Shown piece by piece: positions 43,426 to 56,500 of a stretch of DNA of 64,000 nucleotides. The stretch's first letter is position 1; each line of letters begins with the position of its first letter. The stretch is from Chrysomallon squamiferum (taxonomy: Eukaryota; Mollusca; Gastropoda; Neomphalida; Peltospiridae). The notes beneath the pieces are model-generated. The model saw only the letters and a program-made list of their open reading frames with translations, was not told where the DNA came from and ran no database searches. Both the position numbers and the translations under genes were made by a program. Location of the stretch: NCBI GenBank assembly GCA_012295275.1, contig CM022671.1, positions 12,149,678-12,213,677 of the forward strand, in the 5' to 3' direction.

Positions 43426-44715
43426 TAAAATACTAGACAGAACACAGAAAAAGAGACAAAATTAACCTATATTATTTTACAGTAACCATATAAATTGTAT
43501 ATGCAATCAGAATAACAGTATTTTTATTTTGAACAAATGTCCGAGATAAGGACTGTTTTCGTTTTAAAAAATATTTTGATAGAAGCTACCATCAGAAAGC
43601 TTTCAAAAATTAAGATAGAACTTCAAGCAATTTTATCATTTTAAAGATTATATTATATTATATTATATTATATTATATTATATTATATTATATTATATTA
43701 TATTACATTATATTATATTATGTTATGTTATGGTATGTTATATTGCATTATTTGTTTTTAGTTATTTATTTATTCCTCGCGATCTTAACTATTATTTATT
43801 TTCGAATGCAAATGACAAAACTATTTAAAAATTATTTTCAAATATGTTTAGCTTCGCTTGATCTAATACCATACATCAGCATTAGGCTCGTATATACAGG
43901 TAGGCCACATTTAACTGTTGAATAGATCCCTGTTGAATAACTATATCATCAGATCCTTACTAAATAAATGCCGTTAATTTTGCTTTTCCAAATCCAGTGG
44001 TACCTTGACTTACGAGTTTAATTCGTTCCGTGACCGAGCTCGTATCTCAATTTACTCGAATATCAAATCAATTTTCCCAACTGAAATACCATTAATCCAT
44101 TCCAGCCCCCCAAAACCACCCCATATTTTCTTCTTCTTTGTAACGTGTTTTTAAATAAGAAAAATGTATTTACAAATGACAAATATTGTATAAAAAAACA
44201 AAATAAAAGAGAATGTAAAGAAATAAATTGGTTTTGTAAAGTGTATTTATCTTGGAGATCAGACAAATTATTTTAACACCTTCGGCTGGAGTTACAGCCT
44301 TTATCGACTCCTTCAGCTTCAGTATGGTTCATATCGTAGAAGTACTATACTCGTACTGCCTAGCCAAGTCGACTATATGCACACCTCGTTCGTGTTATTC
44401 TATGAATTCAAACTTTAATTCAATGGACATCGTCCGCTTCTTCTCCGCACTGTCATTTGCACTCACTTTCTTAGGATCCATGGCCAGAAAAAAGAAATTT
44501 GGCAAAATACTGCACAAAACGCGAGCACAACACAACAGAAATGCTTCCGCGGAGAGGTAACCATGTGAAGTAAACGAGTGAGACGTAGGATGCTGGCTGG
44601 ATGTTATACTGGTCATTGCACCAACTAACGGTGGCGTATCTGAAGCTCGCTCGTAACTCGGATATTGGCTCGCAACTCAAAGCAAAAAACGCCTAGGCGA
44701 CTGCTCCTATATGTG

Positions 44716-44758
<43 letters not shown>

Positions 44759-46154
44759 CTTGAAACATCAGCTTTACATTTAAACCTCAGCGGATTTATT
44801 CTTGTCCGCTGCTTATGTAGTTGTCTTCCTGTTCAAATTATTTATTTTTGTTCATAATTCTTTCATTTTTTTTTTTTAAATATGTATAAAGCATAGGGTC
44901 GACGTAACTAATTGTACTTTATTCGCACTTTATATAAAAAATAAAAATTTAAAATTGTACGCGATTAAATCATTAAAGAGTAAAATGATTTTTATTTTTT
45001 GTTATTTAATACTATTGACTTAATAGTATAGGAGAAGGCTTTAACATACTTGCATTTTATTGCAGCTCCAAGTTCAAGCTTGACAGTCAGTGGATCTATC
45101 CTCATTCGTGCTCTCTTGTGTTTATTATTTATCTTCAATAAACTATCCCACGAAACATTTATCAAAGTCAATTGGCGGTTCTTTCCAGTCTACGGAAAGG
45201 TGATACAAATGATATGCATTGCCACTAGTAGATGAATAAAGAGAGAGGAATTTCATCCGTTTTCTTTTTTTCTTACTGTTATACAAGAAATCTGTTAGAA
45301 TCAGAAAAGAGGAACTATTAAAGTGTCATCACATATTGTTATTTTGTTATTAAATGTAATATTTTTCAGGCCGCCATTCTGTTGACCGATTCCAAGATGC
45401 TTTATTTGAGCGTTATGAGCAGTTTGGGAAGATCTGCAAAGAAACGATTGGTACTGAAACTGTGGTTCATTTGTTCGATCCAGACTACATCCAGGAAATG
45501 TACAGACAAGAAGGGAAATACCCGTCAATTCCTCCACTTATTGAGGCATCAAAGAATTACCGCGAGTTTAAACAAATATCGCCCGGCCTAGGCAATGTGT
45601 AAGAAACAGTTATTATAGTAAATAAATAAATGTGTGTGTGTCTATGTATATGTATATATGTGTATGTGTGTGTGTGTATATACCCATACGTATGTACGAG
45701 TGTATGAGTGTGTTTGTATGTACGTACGTATGTATTAGTCTATTTATTCTTTATTTATTTTCTTTTAATAATTCTTTATTACTTTATTTATTTAACAAAA
45801 TCTTTCATATTTTTGTTTAATGTATTTATTTATTTATCATTCATTTCTTCTTTCATTCGTTATTATTTATTTATTTTTATAATTTATTTAGTATTTATTT
45901 CATTTATTTATTATTTATTTCATTTCTTCTTTCTTTCTTTATTATTTATCTATCGTTCGATTTACATTTGTTATTTATCTGTGTACCAAACTGTCCTTCC
46001 AACGTTTACGTCGACTGAGCTTGCTCTTGTTGTGTGGATACAAAATTTACATAGACTATGGTCACAGGTTGAATTCTGTGACCTATTATCTGTAATTATC
46101 GCTATCCTTGTTATTCAAAATTATTGCACAGTCATAAAAAGGTTTTTAGTTGGG

Positions 46155-46214
<60 letters not shown>

Positions 46215-46889
46215 ATTATAAATATCGATGGAAGTAACAGGCATAAACATCAAGTCACTATTAAATTACAGTTAAATTAAATAATAAGACAAATTAACAA
46301 AGGTAATTTTTATATTGATGGATGTTCAGGTTTAATATATATCAGATTCTATTCGTTCGTTTTTCTTTTTAATAAAATTGATTTCGTTTTCAATGTAATA
46401 TATATTACCAGATGGCACTCACGTCCGTTTCAAAAATTCTAGATTCAGTTTATGCGTGTGCGGAGGTATTTATAATTCTTTTATGAACACAAACAGAATT
46501 TTACTTTATGGATAAAATCTGGTTATAAATAATTTCTTCTAGAAATGGTTCGGACTGGCATCGTCTGAGAAGTGCTGTACAAAAACTTATGCTAAGACCG
46601 AAAGAGGTAACAGAATATTTACCTATGATGGAAGCAATAGCAGACGACTTCATGGCGAAACTGTGCAGAAAACTTACCAGGGACGGCAAAATAGAAGACT
46701 TTTACAATGAAGTAGCCAAATGGAATCTTGAATGTTTGTTTGTCCTAGTTACTTGATTTATGTATTAGTTCGTTACTTTGTAGTAACGAAAACATTTAGT
46801 ATGCATTAAAAATAGTAATAATAATTAAGAAAAAAGTAACAAATAATAATAATAATAACAATAATAACAACAACAACAACAACAAGAAC

Positions 46890-46920
<31 letters not shown>

Positions 46921-48130
46921 TTAATGCTAACATAAAATAAGTATAATGTAATAGAATCTGTATATGAGAGTGTTTCAGTGCTTACAACTGTTCTTTTAAT
47001 TCTTCCTTCCTATTATTATTCTTTTACCTTTGACTGCTTCTTTCGATTCTTCTTTATTTTCTCTTTGTCTGTATATCATATATTATTAAATTAAACATTT
47101 TATGCAGCATCTGGAATGATCTGTTTTGAGTCACGTATAGGAGGTTTGGACGAGCAAACTGACAGCGAAAGTCAAATGATCATTGATGCTAACAGTGACA
47201 TCTTCAGCTTGGGCACAAAACTGAAATTTTCCTATCCATGGCAAAGGAATGGGTCCAAAACTTGGCAGAAACACATGGACGCCGAAGAACGCTTTTTTGG
47301 GTTCGTTACAAATAAAATTCAGTGTGTCTTCATAATAATGCCATTAAAAAAACGAGTCTTTCTCGAATCTATTATTTATTTCTTAAAAATAAGAACATTC
47401 TCACTTGAAGATACCTGCAAATGAACTAGATTTTGCATTAACAGAAGTCGAGATAAGATTAAATATAGAGGTCGGTTTATTATCTAACCAGGGGTTCTTA
47501 ATCTTATTGCTTTTTAAATACCATTTTCAAATAATTTCAAATAATGCTGGTGACCTCTAAGTTAAATACAGAAGCACTATGAATTTGAAGTGACGCTGTG
47601 ATGCCATGCTTCTCGAAGGTGCTCATCGTTAGATCCTAACGGCGGCGTAAAATGGCGCGAACAACAACATGATGACTGCGTTAACAGAAGTGTCGTTACG
47701 ATGTCGTAATTGAGTGAATCGCTGTGTCAGTATTTACTTTGCAATACATGTTTCGAGCAGTGCCTGACCCATAAATCATGTGTTTTAATGTCTAATTGGT
47801 GAACAGATCTATTTATTCACATGTTTTGTTGAATACATTATATTTTATTACAACTAATGCACATGATATGTTTTGTCTGAATATGACCAACAACAAATGT
47901 GAATAGACAAATCTTTAATAAAGGACGTTGTTAACAACAGGATTAGACCTGTTGCTAATATAACGATTTTGTAGGCCAACGACATTCATAAAACACATTG
48001 GAAATCATGAATATTATTTCACCGATACGTTACCGTTATCGTTATACATAACGATGACTAGGAATATGGTCCAACCTTGAGAATCACCGATTTCGATGCT
48101 TCACAAATTATCCTCATTCTACCAATGATA

Positions 48131-48190
<60 letters not shown>

Positions 48191-49297
48191 AAGAAAGAGA
48201 ATGCAATGAACTGGTGTGACTCGTTTCGTAGTTAGAGCGCTCCATTAAGGTTGATGTTCCTCTACTTAAAGAGTTCCATACAAATATGTACATTGTCCTA
48301 TTCGTATATTTAATTATAGAGACAGTTTTTTCGTAAATGTAAACTTAGAGAACTGTTACATTATTAAATATCATCTTGAGTGAATTTTTAAAATATGTAT
48401 TTTGTTTTGCTCAGGAAAGGTCAGGAATATGTGGACAACACTGTAAGAAATATTGACACGTTACTGTCGTCAGGTCAGCTGAGTGATAATCAGTACAAAC
48501 TGATGGCTTACCTCCTTTCCAAAAAAGAACTGAATTTCAGTGACATAAGCATCCTTACTCTTTCCTTCTTTGGTGACGGGCTTACATCGGTGAGTGCTTA
48601 GGCAGGACTGGGTTACTAAGGATATAAATATTTAGCAAATCATTTTATAACCGGACTGGATGAATAAACACGTGAATTAATCATATAAATTCCCAGGTTG
48701 TAGTTTATTTTGTTTCTGGAGATGAGTTTCCGATAACAATAAAGTATAGTTTTAAAATAACAAGCTCGTACGGATGCTTTAAGGCAGACGTTGCTTTTTG
48801 CAGGTGTCCATCTCGGCCATAGAAGAAATATCTAAAAGACTGAGCAGCTAGTATTAATGGCAACCATTTGAGAAATAAACAGTCGCTAATGTATTTGTTC
48901 TTTTTAATTTGAACTACATAATTTTGTTATTTAGCATCATCATCACTCATTGTTATTATTATTATTATTAGTCTGTGTATTTATATATGTGTGTGTGTGT
49001 GTTTGTAGGTATATGTATGTGTGTTATATATATATATATATATATAAATATTCAGTTGACTCAATTTAGATTGTACCATCTATGATAAATAATCTGTACA
49101 ACCTGGCTACAAATCCTGAAACTCAGAAAATACTGTTTGAAGAGATCAACTCATCTCTACCCAAAGAAGGTGGCCGCATGACGCCACAAACACTGACCAA
49201 ACTTAAGTATCTGAGAGCGTGCATAAAGGAAACATTTCGGTAATAATATCCACTTTTTGAGAAAAAAAATTAAAAATTAAAATATTAACTGTGTTCG

Positions 49298-49390
<93 letters not shown>

Positions 49391-50119
49391 TCGATATTAA
49401 CGTTTCAGGAGAAATAATGTTTTTACTTATGATATGAAATAGGATGGCACTGTTACATCTCCACTAGCAATTTTAAGAATTTTGTTATAATTATGTAATA
49501 AGAGACCAAAACACTGAGAAACTAGAAGAGATACAGAGAATAAGTATCACAATTAAGGATTGGCAATTATAGAAGAAAAAAAAAAAAAAAAATAAATATA
49601 TAAAAAAAAAAAAAAAATGTATTATATTAATAGTAAGATATGTGGAGTTCGGTAATAAGAATAAATAATGTTTAGCTTTGGGTGTGTATGTATATGTGTA
49701 AGTATATTGGGTTTTGTGTAAATGGGTGTGTATTTATAATGGGTTTTTTGTGTGTTTGTTTTTCTAAGCCTTTTCCCTGTTCAAGTGGATATTGCCAGAA
49801 TAACGACCCAAGACACCATCATTGACGGCTATGTTATACCCTCTGGGGTACGTTAAATGTTTGTTTTTTTTTCCATTCAGATTTCTTGTCAGCCGATTTT
49901 TAAGCATTTTGTTTCTATTTAAAGAAATTGTTTAAATCTTGAATATATTCTTCCCCGCTGTTTTAGTATTCTCCCGTGTTAAACTGTTTATCGTTTATAT
50001 AATAAAATTATGATCTGTTTTGTTGTAAATAACTTATCCATTTATCTGTAATAATAATAATGAAGAAGAAGAAGAAGAAGAAGAAGAAGAAAAAGAAGAA
50101 GAAGAAGAAGAAGAAGAAG

Positions 50120-50150
<31 letters not shown>

Positions 50151-50364
50151 GCAATAATAATAACTCTTCATTTTATATTTAATACAGACTCGGGTGGAAC
50201 TGCATAATTTTGTTAACCTGAGAAACCCGGACATTTTTCCAGAGCCAGACAAATTCAAGCCTGAACGATGGCTAAAAGGAGGATCTGCAGAAAATGTTCA
50301 TTCCTTCATTGTTTTGCCTTTCTCACATGGGCCTCGAATGTGCATAGGTATGCTGACAATATTC

Positions 50365-50459
<95 letters not shown>

Positions 50460-50723
50460 ATATTTATAAAATGAAGGAAATTATTAAAATCAAACGTACA
50501 CAAAAAAAATAATAATAAATAAAATAACCATCGGTGATTTTTACCTTTTGTGTATATTGATCTTCCAGGAAGACGGTTTGCTGAACAAGACATGCAAATC
50601 TTGCTGAGCAAATTGCTTCAAAAGTTTGAAGTGGAATGGAACGGTGGTGAAATGGGTCAGCGATACAGGATACTAATGACTCCCGACTGCCCAATAGACT
50701 TTACTTTTAAATTTAGAGAATAA
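43209..50723 (+). CDS. Mitochondrial-clan cytochrome P450
   Basis: Heme monooxygenase. Exons 43209-43404, 45370-45598, 46543-46733, 47108-47300, 48415-48589, 49070-49239, 49769-49847, 50188-50347 and 50569-50723 join in phase to 515 residues. Seen: basic Arg/Lys-rich N-terminus without a membrane helix, as in a mitochondrial presequence; hinge [11 protein letters not shown] (48-58); WHRLRS (C-helix); K-helix ETFR (Glu382-Arg385); PERW; heme loop [10 protein letters not shown] with Cys463, followed by GRRFAE, the Arg pair typical of adrenodoxin-dependent P450s. These mark the mitochondrial clan, where molluscan CYP10 belongs; the subfamily is not resolved. The I-helix region reads FFGDGLTS and lacks the usual acidic-Thr pair. 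Intron 1 holds a Tigger relic; introns 6-8 hold long AG, AAG/AAC and CT tracts. A broken exon 1 copy lies 2.7 kb upstream. Confidence 0.92.
43648..43745. repeat. (TATTA)n pentanucleotide array
   Basis: About 19 units of TATTA, decaying to TGTTA/TGGTA at the right end, in P450 intron 1. Confidence 0.9.
43994..44690 (-). mobile_element. Decayed pogo/Tigger-like DNA transposon (Tc1/mariner superfamily)
   Basis: Left end CAGTGGTACCTTGACTTACGAG is of the Tigger type. The right part (44640-44690) has related CTCGTAACTCGG and GCTCGCAACTC sequence, an imperfect inverted end. Minus-strand 44481-44260 encodes a transposase N-terminus in one frame: [25 protein letters not shown], stop, [14 protein letters not shown], stop, [11 protein letters not shown], as in the CENP-B-type HTH of Tigger transposases. 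Two in-frame stops and loss of the catalytic domain show that it is dead. It sits in intron 1 of the P450, antisense to it. Confidence 0.82.
46158..46211. repeat. (ATT)n microsatellite in P450 intron 2
   Basis: About 18 ATT units. The flanking ATTT-rich sequence (45740-45970) yields a 190-codon low-complexity open frame that is not a gene. Confidence 0.9.
47489..48088. mobile_element. Possible degenerate hAT-like element
   Basis: Begins CAGGGGTTCTTAATCTT, the form of many hAT terminal repeats, and about 600 bp later has CCAACCTTGAGAATCACC, a possible diverged inverted end. No matching 8 bp target duplication and no transposase was found. It lies in P450 intron 4. A weak call. Confidence 0.3.
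48127..48197. repeat. Compound (AAT)n-(AAG)n microsatellite
   Basis: AAT units switch abruptly to AAG units in P450 intron 4. Confidence 0.9.
49301..49387 (+). repeat. (AG)n tract after P450 exon 6
   Basis: About 87 bp of AG dinucleotides starting about 60 bp downstream of the exon 6 donor (49240). Confidence 0.92.
50049..50162. repeat. Compound AAT/AAG/AAC/AAT trinucleotide array before P450 exon 8
   Basis: Successive blocks of AAT, AAG, AAC and AAT units in P450 intron 7, ending about 25 bp upstream of the exon 8 acceptor. Confidence 0.9.
50368..50457 (+). repeat. (CT)n tract in P450 intron 8
   Basis: About 90 bp of CT starting 20 bp after the heme-loop exon donor. It makes up about 40% of the 221 bp intron. 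Confidence 0.92.
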
Positions 50724-53585
50724 TACGTTGATCCTAAAATCAGGTTAATTAGAGACAGACAGAATTCAACAATCGAACAGCTAAATCAGTAATATTAAGA
50801 AACTTATAATTTAATAAGGAGCACCTGAGTATCGATTATATATATATATAGGCAAACAAACTAATAAACAGTCAAATAAACAAATAAACACAAAAACAAA
50901 TAAATAAACAAACAAACAGATAAAACAAAACCAAAAATAAACAAATAAATAAATAAATATGAAACTACTAAACAACTGAAAATAACATATCTATTACTAA
51001 AATGTAAATCGTTTGTTAGACCATATCGAAAAATATTCTTTGACGTTATTTACTATAAATTATCGGAAATGTTAATATTCTAACCTGTCACTGATTTTTT
51101 TCTTCTTCTTTTATTCTAAAAGTAAATGTCCTGTGGTGATTTCAGAAAATAATTTTATTTATTTAAATAATATATATTTAAATTTGTGGAAAAGTAATAT
51201 ATGATTATATTAACATGTGTGTATGTATCTACGCATGCGTAAATGTGTATGGAGGGGTATATGTATGAATAATATATATGCAGAAATAATCATAACTAAC
51301 GTTTTTGCTTATCTGAATTTTTGAATAACATTTCTGAATTAATTTGATTTCATTTATATGCAAATACTATTATAATTATATTATTATTTTAATTCCTGTA
51401 TAAATTATTTTATTTTTAATTACGGTGTAATTGTTTCTTGCTACTTATTACTGCAATTACTGTTTCGCTATTTGTTTGAATGATATTTTATTTTATATTT
51501 CCTTACTAACATGATTGTCTCACAACTATGTTTTTTTTTTTTTGGTGTAGTGCCTGCTGGTTTGGGGTGAAATAAGCAGACTACGACAGTAATCACTTTG
51601 ATACTGCAGCACATATACTAATGTTATTTGTTTTGAAATAAAATAATTATATTGGATAATTCTGTTAACAGCTGTTATATAAACAAATTATATTGTTATT
51701 TTACCAATAAATTATTTGTTGTTATCATCGTATTAAGTCAATTCGTTATTATTTTTTTAGAATAATTAACGTTTCTTTAAAACTGATCAATGCTGTAAAA
51801 ACAGACAAGTATTCCTGTCATGGCATGAAACGTTTGCCAAAGAGTTTTGATTCCACAGTCTGCTGAATTCTTTTTTTTATTTTTATTACTTATTTGTTTA
51901 TTTATTCAAGATGGATGATTTATATAAATATAAACCAGAAAGTCTCAAAAAAAAAAAAAAAAAAAAAAAAGATTACGATAGAACATTTCGGAAAACAAAA
52001 ACAAAAATGGAAAAACATCATGCAAGCACACAACTTTGCGTCACCATTCTCAAACACAAATCTGCACGTGTCCCTACATCTGTTTGAATTTATAATACTA
52101 ATGCTTTTTGTGGGTTTTTGTTGTCGTTTGTTTTTTTGTTTTTTTCAAATCACCTTATGGTGGATCACTGTGGAATAAAAACCTATTGTTTTATTTCCAT
52201 TTTATTTAAATTAGGTAAAACAAGAGTACATACGTCGAATGAGTACACTCATAACGATTAACTGAATTACTACTGAAAATCGAATCGCTGTTTAATGATA
52301 CCAAGTGTTTAAGGTGCTTTCAATATTTGAAATTGTTTTTTTTTTTTTGTTTTTTTTTAGAAAAGATGGTGAAAGGCTATCTTAACACAGCACTATTAGA
52401 AAGACGTCTCAGATATCAGTCTATATAAATACATAATATGTATGATGGACCGAACGTATCATACACTTTTTTTTTCCTTTCTTAAAAGCAATTATCAATA
52501 ATGTCACCTTCACTTTAAGCCAGAGTTTGTTTCTTTATGTCCAGAGAAAATTTCAAACATAATAACTGTAAATAGCAAACTAAGTGTCAACCCATTAACA
52601 GTCAGATATATATATATATATATGACCGGAGTTTTCATGATAAGCTTTTTGTTTAAGCAAAATGGAATTAAACAGTCTTTGCTCTTTGCTCAGTCATCTA
52701 TAATATAATTGAAAGAAATAAATAAAATAGATTATAAATATGGAGGGAAGTGAGTTTCCCAATATTTAGACAGTTCCTCTAACAGAGGGCTATTTTGTTG
52801 TGACAGTGAAAACCTACGGTCTAGATTCTAGAACATATTGTGATGACAGTAAGAATAAATAAGGTATGCTACCGATATAATTTAAAAGCATTATAATGCA
52901 GCTTATACGACGCATATGCAAAAGACATATTTCGCTTACACGACGACAATGACATGCAGTATCAATAGTAGGAATGTAATTAGGATGCTTGCACACATCA
53001 TCTAACTGTGCAGTTCTTTCATTATAATATATTCTGAATATTCACAGTAAATATGGTTGACGGGGGCAAAATCATCACTTGAATGGTTTGAACCTTCACT
53101 CTCTCTAACAAAAACATTCACAGCTTCGGCTATAATGATTTACAATGCTATTTCTATTAAAAGGTGGGGCTATCAACATCGTGTATGGGTTGGTTTATCT
53201 CGACTCTCAATCAATTAAATATTCGTACGTAACTTCGGCTACGGGATATGCAGTACCTATCTGAGTTAAAATAAAATATTAAATTATATATATGTAATAA
53301 TAAATTAAAATTATTTGAAGTTAATTTTGTAGCTACGTTTTAGCCAAAATTAATTTAACATACGAAGATATCTGCTAATATCTGATCACGTGATCTATGG
53401 TGGCTAGCAAATGTCGGGACAATATCTAGATTTCGTAATCGAGATCTTTTATTATAGCAAATATTATTAGTTCAGCATGTTTTAAGTCTGATATTAAATT
53501 TTATGCAAACAGTGAGTAAAATGATCGCGACTTCAGCTTCAGTTTTGAGGATAAAATAAGTTTGACATTTGTTATATATTCCAAG
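50724..53585. other. Intergenic, P450 to CTTNBP2-family gene
   Basis: AT-rich, with AAAC/AAAT repeats (50860-50960), A-runs (51947-51970) and the P450 3' flank duplicate. The P450 3' UTR end is unclear: AATAAA at 51637 is far from the stop and nearer ones lie in repeats. The last few hundred bases should hold the CTTNBP2-family promoter. Confidence 0.5.
52435..52597. repeat. Duplicated 3' flank block, downstream copy (pairs with 41325-41510)
   Basis: Partner of the block near 41.4 kb. Its location past the P450 shows that the duplicated unit once spanned the entire gene. Confidence 0.75.
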
Positions 53586-56500
53586 ATGGCGTCACGAAAC
53601 GTCAATCTTCCTCCAGGTGCTGGTTCCTTTGATCCAGCCGATAAACTCCAGTCAAATACTTTGAAGGTATATTCGTTTTAAATTAAACAATTTTTATAGG
53701 CTGTTTGTCTTCTATCAGTTCTGTAAAGATCAGTCTCAGATTTATAGATTGTACTGCAAAATTCGGACACTATGGAGTACGGTATAGTACAAAGTACTAG
53801 TTGCTAGTACTGTAGTAGTCGATGTGGGGCTAGGCCTATTTTACAATTTTTAAGTATGATCATTATATTTACTTTGCCATTCCAGAATTTTCTGACAATC
53901 AGCATGTCAGTGCACATTAGTAATATTTCTATCATAAATAATAAATATCACTTTTAAATGCTTTTGTACACATACGTATCCACACGTACAAAGACGCTCG
54001 AATCATTCTCAAACACGAAAGAGTTGTGAATTTTCAACGATTTAATTTTTGAACATGTGATTGGTCTAGTGCAAATAAATATTGGCTTAGCAGAGGTTTA
54101 TAATAAAACATTCTAATACATATTTGCAACATATTTAACAAAAAATATATTAATGTCAGAGACAATAGCTGAATAGGCATTTGAAAATCAAGATAATTGT
54201 GTACAAGAGCACAAAATAATATAAATAAATAAATAAGAATAAAAAAAAATCATAATTTTGGAATTATTTGACTGACAATATTATATTTTATATCTTTGTA
54301 ATAAGGATAAAAAATACCTACAGTTGTATTTAATTTACAGTACAGAAAAAATCACTTTGGAGTATCTACTAAGTATAAGTACTGTTAGTATTAGGCATAA
54401 ATCATTATTTCTTCTTTTTTTATGTTATTAAAAAAATTATTTTGTGATCTTCGTTCAACAGAAATTCTGTTTATGATTTAGAATAGTAAAACTGTTAAAT
54501 CATGTAATTTTGGGGCACTTGTTTACATATGAAACCACAATAAAGAAGCAAAAATGCATTTCATTGGCTATTTTAATTATTGTTGCATCTAGAATAATTG
54601 CTTTTTACTAATCATGAAATTAAATTTTCTTTTGAAAATATGATAAATAGCATTATGGAAGTTAAAAGTTGTTAGCATATTGTTTTAATTTTGACAGTTA
54701 TTATGAAAAGAGTCTGTAAGGTATCAAATCATAAATTGTATTTATGGGTGTTTTGTGTATTTGAGAATTATTAACAGATTGTCAATATTTATTTGCAAAA
54801 TCCTGATTTCAAGTTAAAATTTTGATTTGCAGTTACTATTTTTATATAAAACATTTTGAGAATATTAATTTTCTAAGAAAGCGTAGCACCAAATAAGTCT
54901 TTTTAATACATTTTGACATTAAAAGAAGGATGAAAAAATTGTTATTAGTCCACCATTAATGGTTTACACAACATTATTTTTTTTGAACTTAGCATAATTC
55001 AACAATTTATTTTACTTTGCATAATTCAGAATATTTTTTTTTTATTAGCTATGTGTAATATTTTTGCTTACAGTATTACAGTACTTAATAATATATGTAT
55101 GTTACAATGAATATTAAATTGAACTGTTTGTTGTCATTATCTATATATTGAAAAAAAAAATCATTTAAATTATGATTCCTGTATATCACTGCACATACAT
55201 ATATTTATAATTTATATATTTTTTATATTTCAGCGGCAGCCAAACCCAGATTGGAGTAAATCAGATTTACTACGGCTTCTAGGTTACTTGGAAGGTGAAC
55301 TGCAAGGCAGAGATATCACCATAGCAACACTAAGGGTAATATGTTTTTTTTGCATTTAATATATACAGTATTATTATTTTATAAATTTAAATTACAGTAG
55401 TGATCTTCTTTTCAATTGTAGCAGATTATTTAGTTAATTGTCAAATAATCATGTTTTTTTTTAGAAAATATTAACTCAGAGGGAAGCTGCTCAATTTGTG
55501 TCTAACCACAGTCATTTGCACTATTACAATTGATAAATTTTAGTGATAAAAAAAAGTAATTATATGAAACACTAATGTTATTAGTTTTTAAAAGCATGCT
55601 ATTTGTCTTGGATATCAGGCTGTTAGTGATTTTAAATATAATTATTGATAAATAATTTGTATCAAGACAAGTTAATAACAAATGCATTAATTTGATTAAA
55701 TCAAAAATTATTAATTTTCTAAACTACTTTCTTTTGAAAAACATTTCAGGCAGAAAAAGCCAAAAATTTATTATTTCAAGCAAAATATGGCCGCTTTGGT
55801 TTGGGTGATCCCTTTATTGCACTACAGAGGGATTCAGATAATATGAAAGATACAAGCTTTGATGAACCAGCCATAAAATCTATGTATGACAACCAACTCG
55901 CACAGCTTGAAAATCTGATTGCCACCCAGAGAAAAGCTCAACTAAAGATGCGTGAACAGCTGGTCTCAGCAGAAAAAAGATACCATAAGGTGGCTGACAA
56001 TTTTATAATCATATTAATCAAAGACTGTTATGTCACTGTTAAAACACTGGCTCTCTATTTCAAGATGATATATTTTTATGTGTATTTTTGTGTGTGTGTT
56101 TGCATATGTAAATTTCTTACTATTATATATTATGTCATTAAATTCAGTCTTATATATCTAAGCACATTAAATGCAGTTCAAACTATTTGAGAACAGCATG
56201 CATTCTGTTTGATGTTGTTTAGAATTGTTTGTTTTGACAAACATAATAATTATTTATTTATAATTTAAAAAATAACAAATAGAAAACCTTTTTTGTTAAA
56301 TTATTTTCTTATATCTGTTAGCAGGCTGAATTTGGTTTCATTGAGTAAAATGTGTAAGAAAAATGGTGTATTTATTTCAGTATTACTCCATGTTGAAAAA
56401 TCTTATTCTCTGAGTTCACTGTTTGTTTCAGTAAGATATTATTTGTTAAAAACTATAATTTTCACCACTCTTTGTTTAGGTTATTTCTGAACTAGAGGAT

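Noticed and set aside
46060-46095. Hairpin GGTCACAG-GTTGAATT-CTGTGACC resembling a tRNA T arm
   Set aside because: Isolated stem without D or anticodon arm; could be chance.
45708-46280. 190-codon plus-strand frame, Phe/Ile/Tyr-rich
   Set aside because: Low-complexity ATTT and ATT repeats in P450 intron 2; not membrane protein coding.
48210-48260. AGTTAGAGCGCTC, similar to a tRNA D arm
   Set aside because: No matching B box or stems; a single weak motif.
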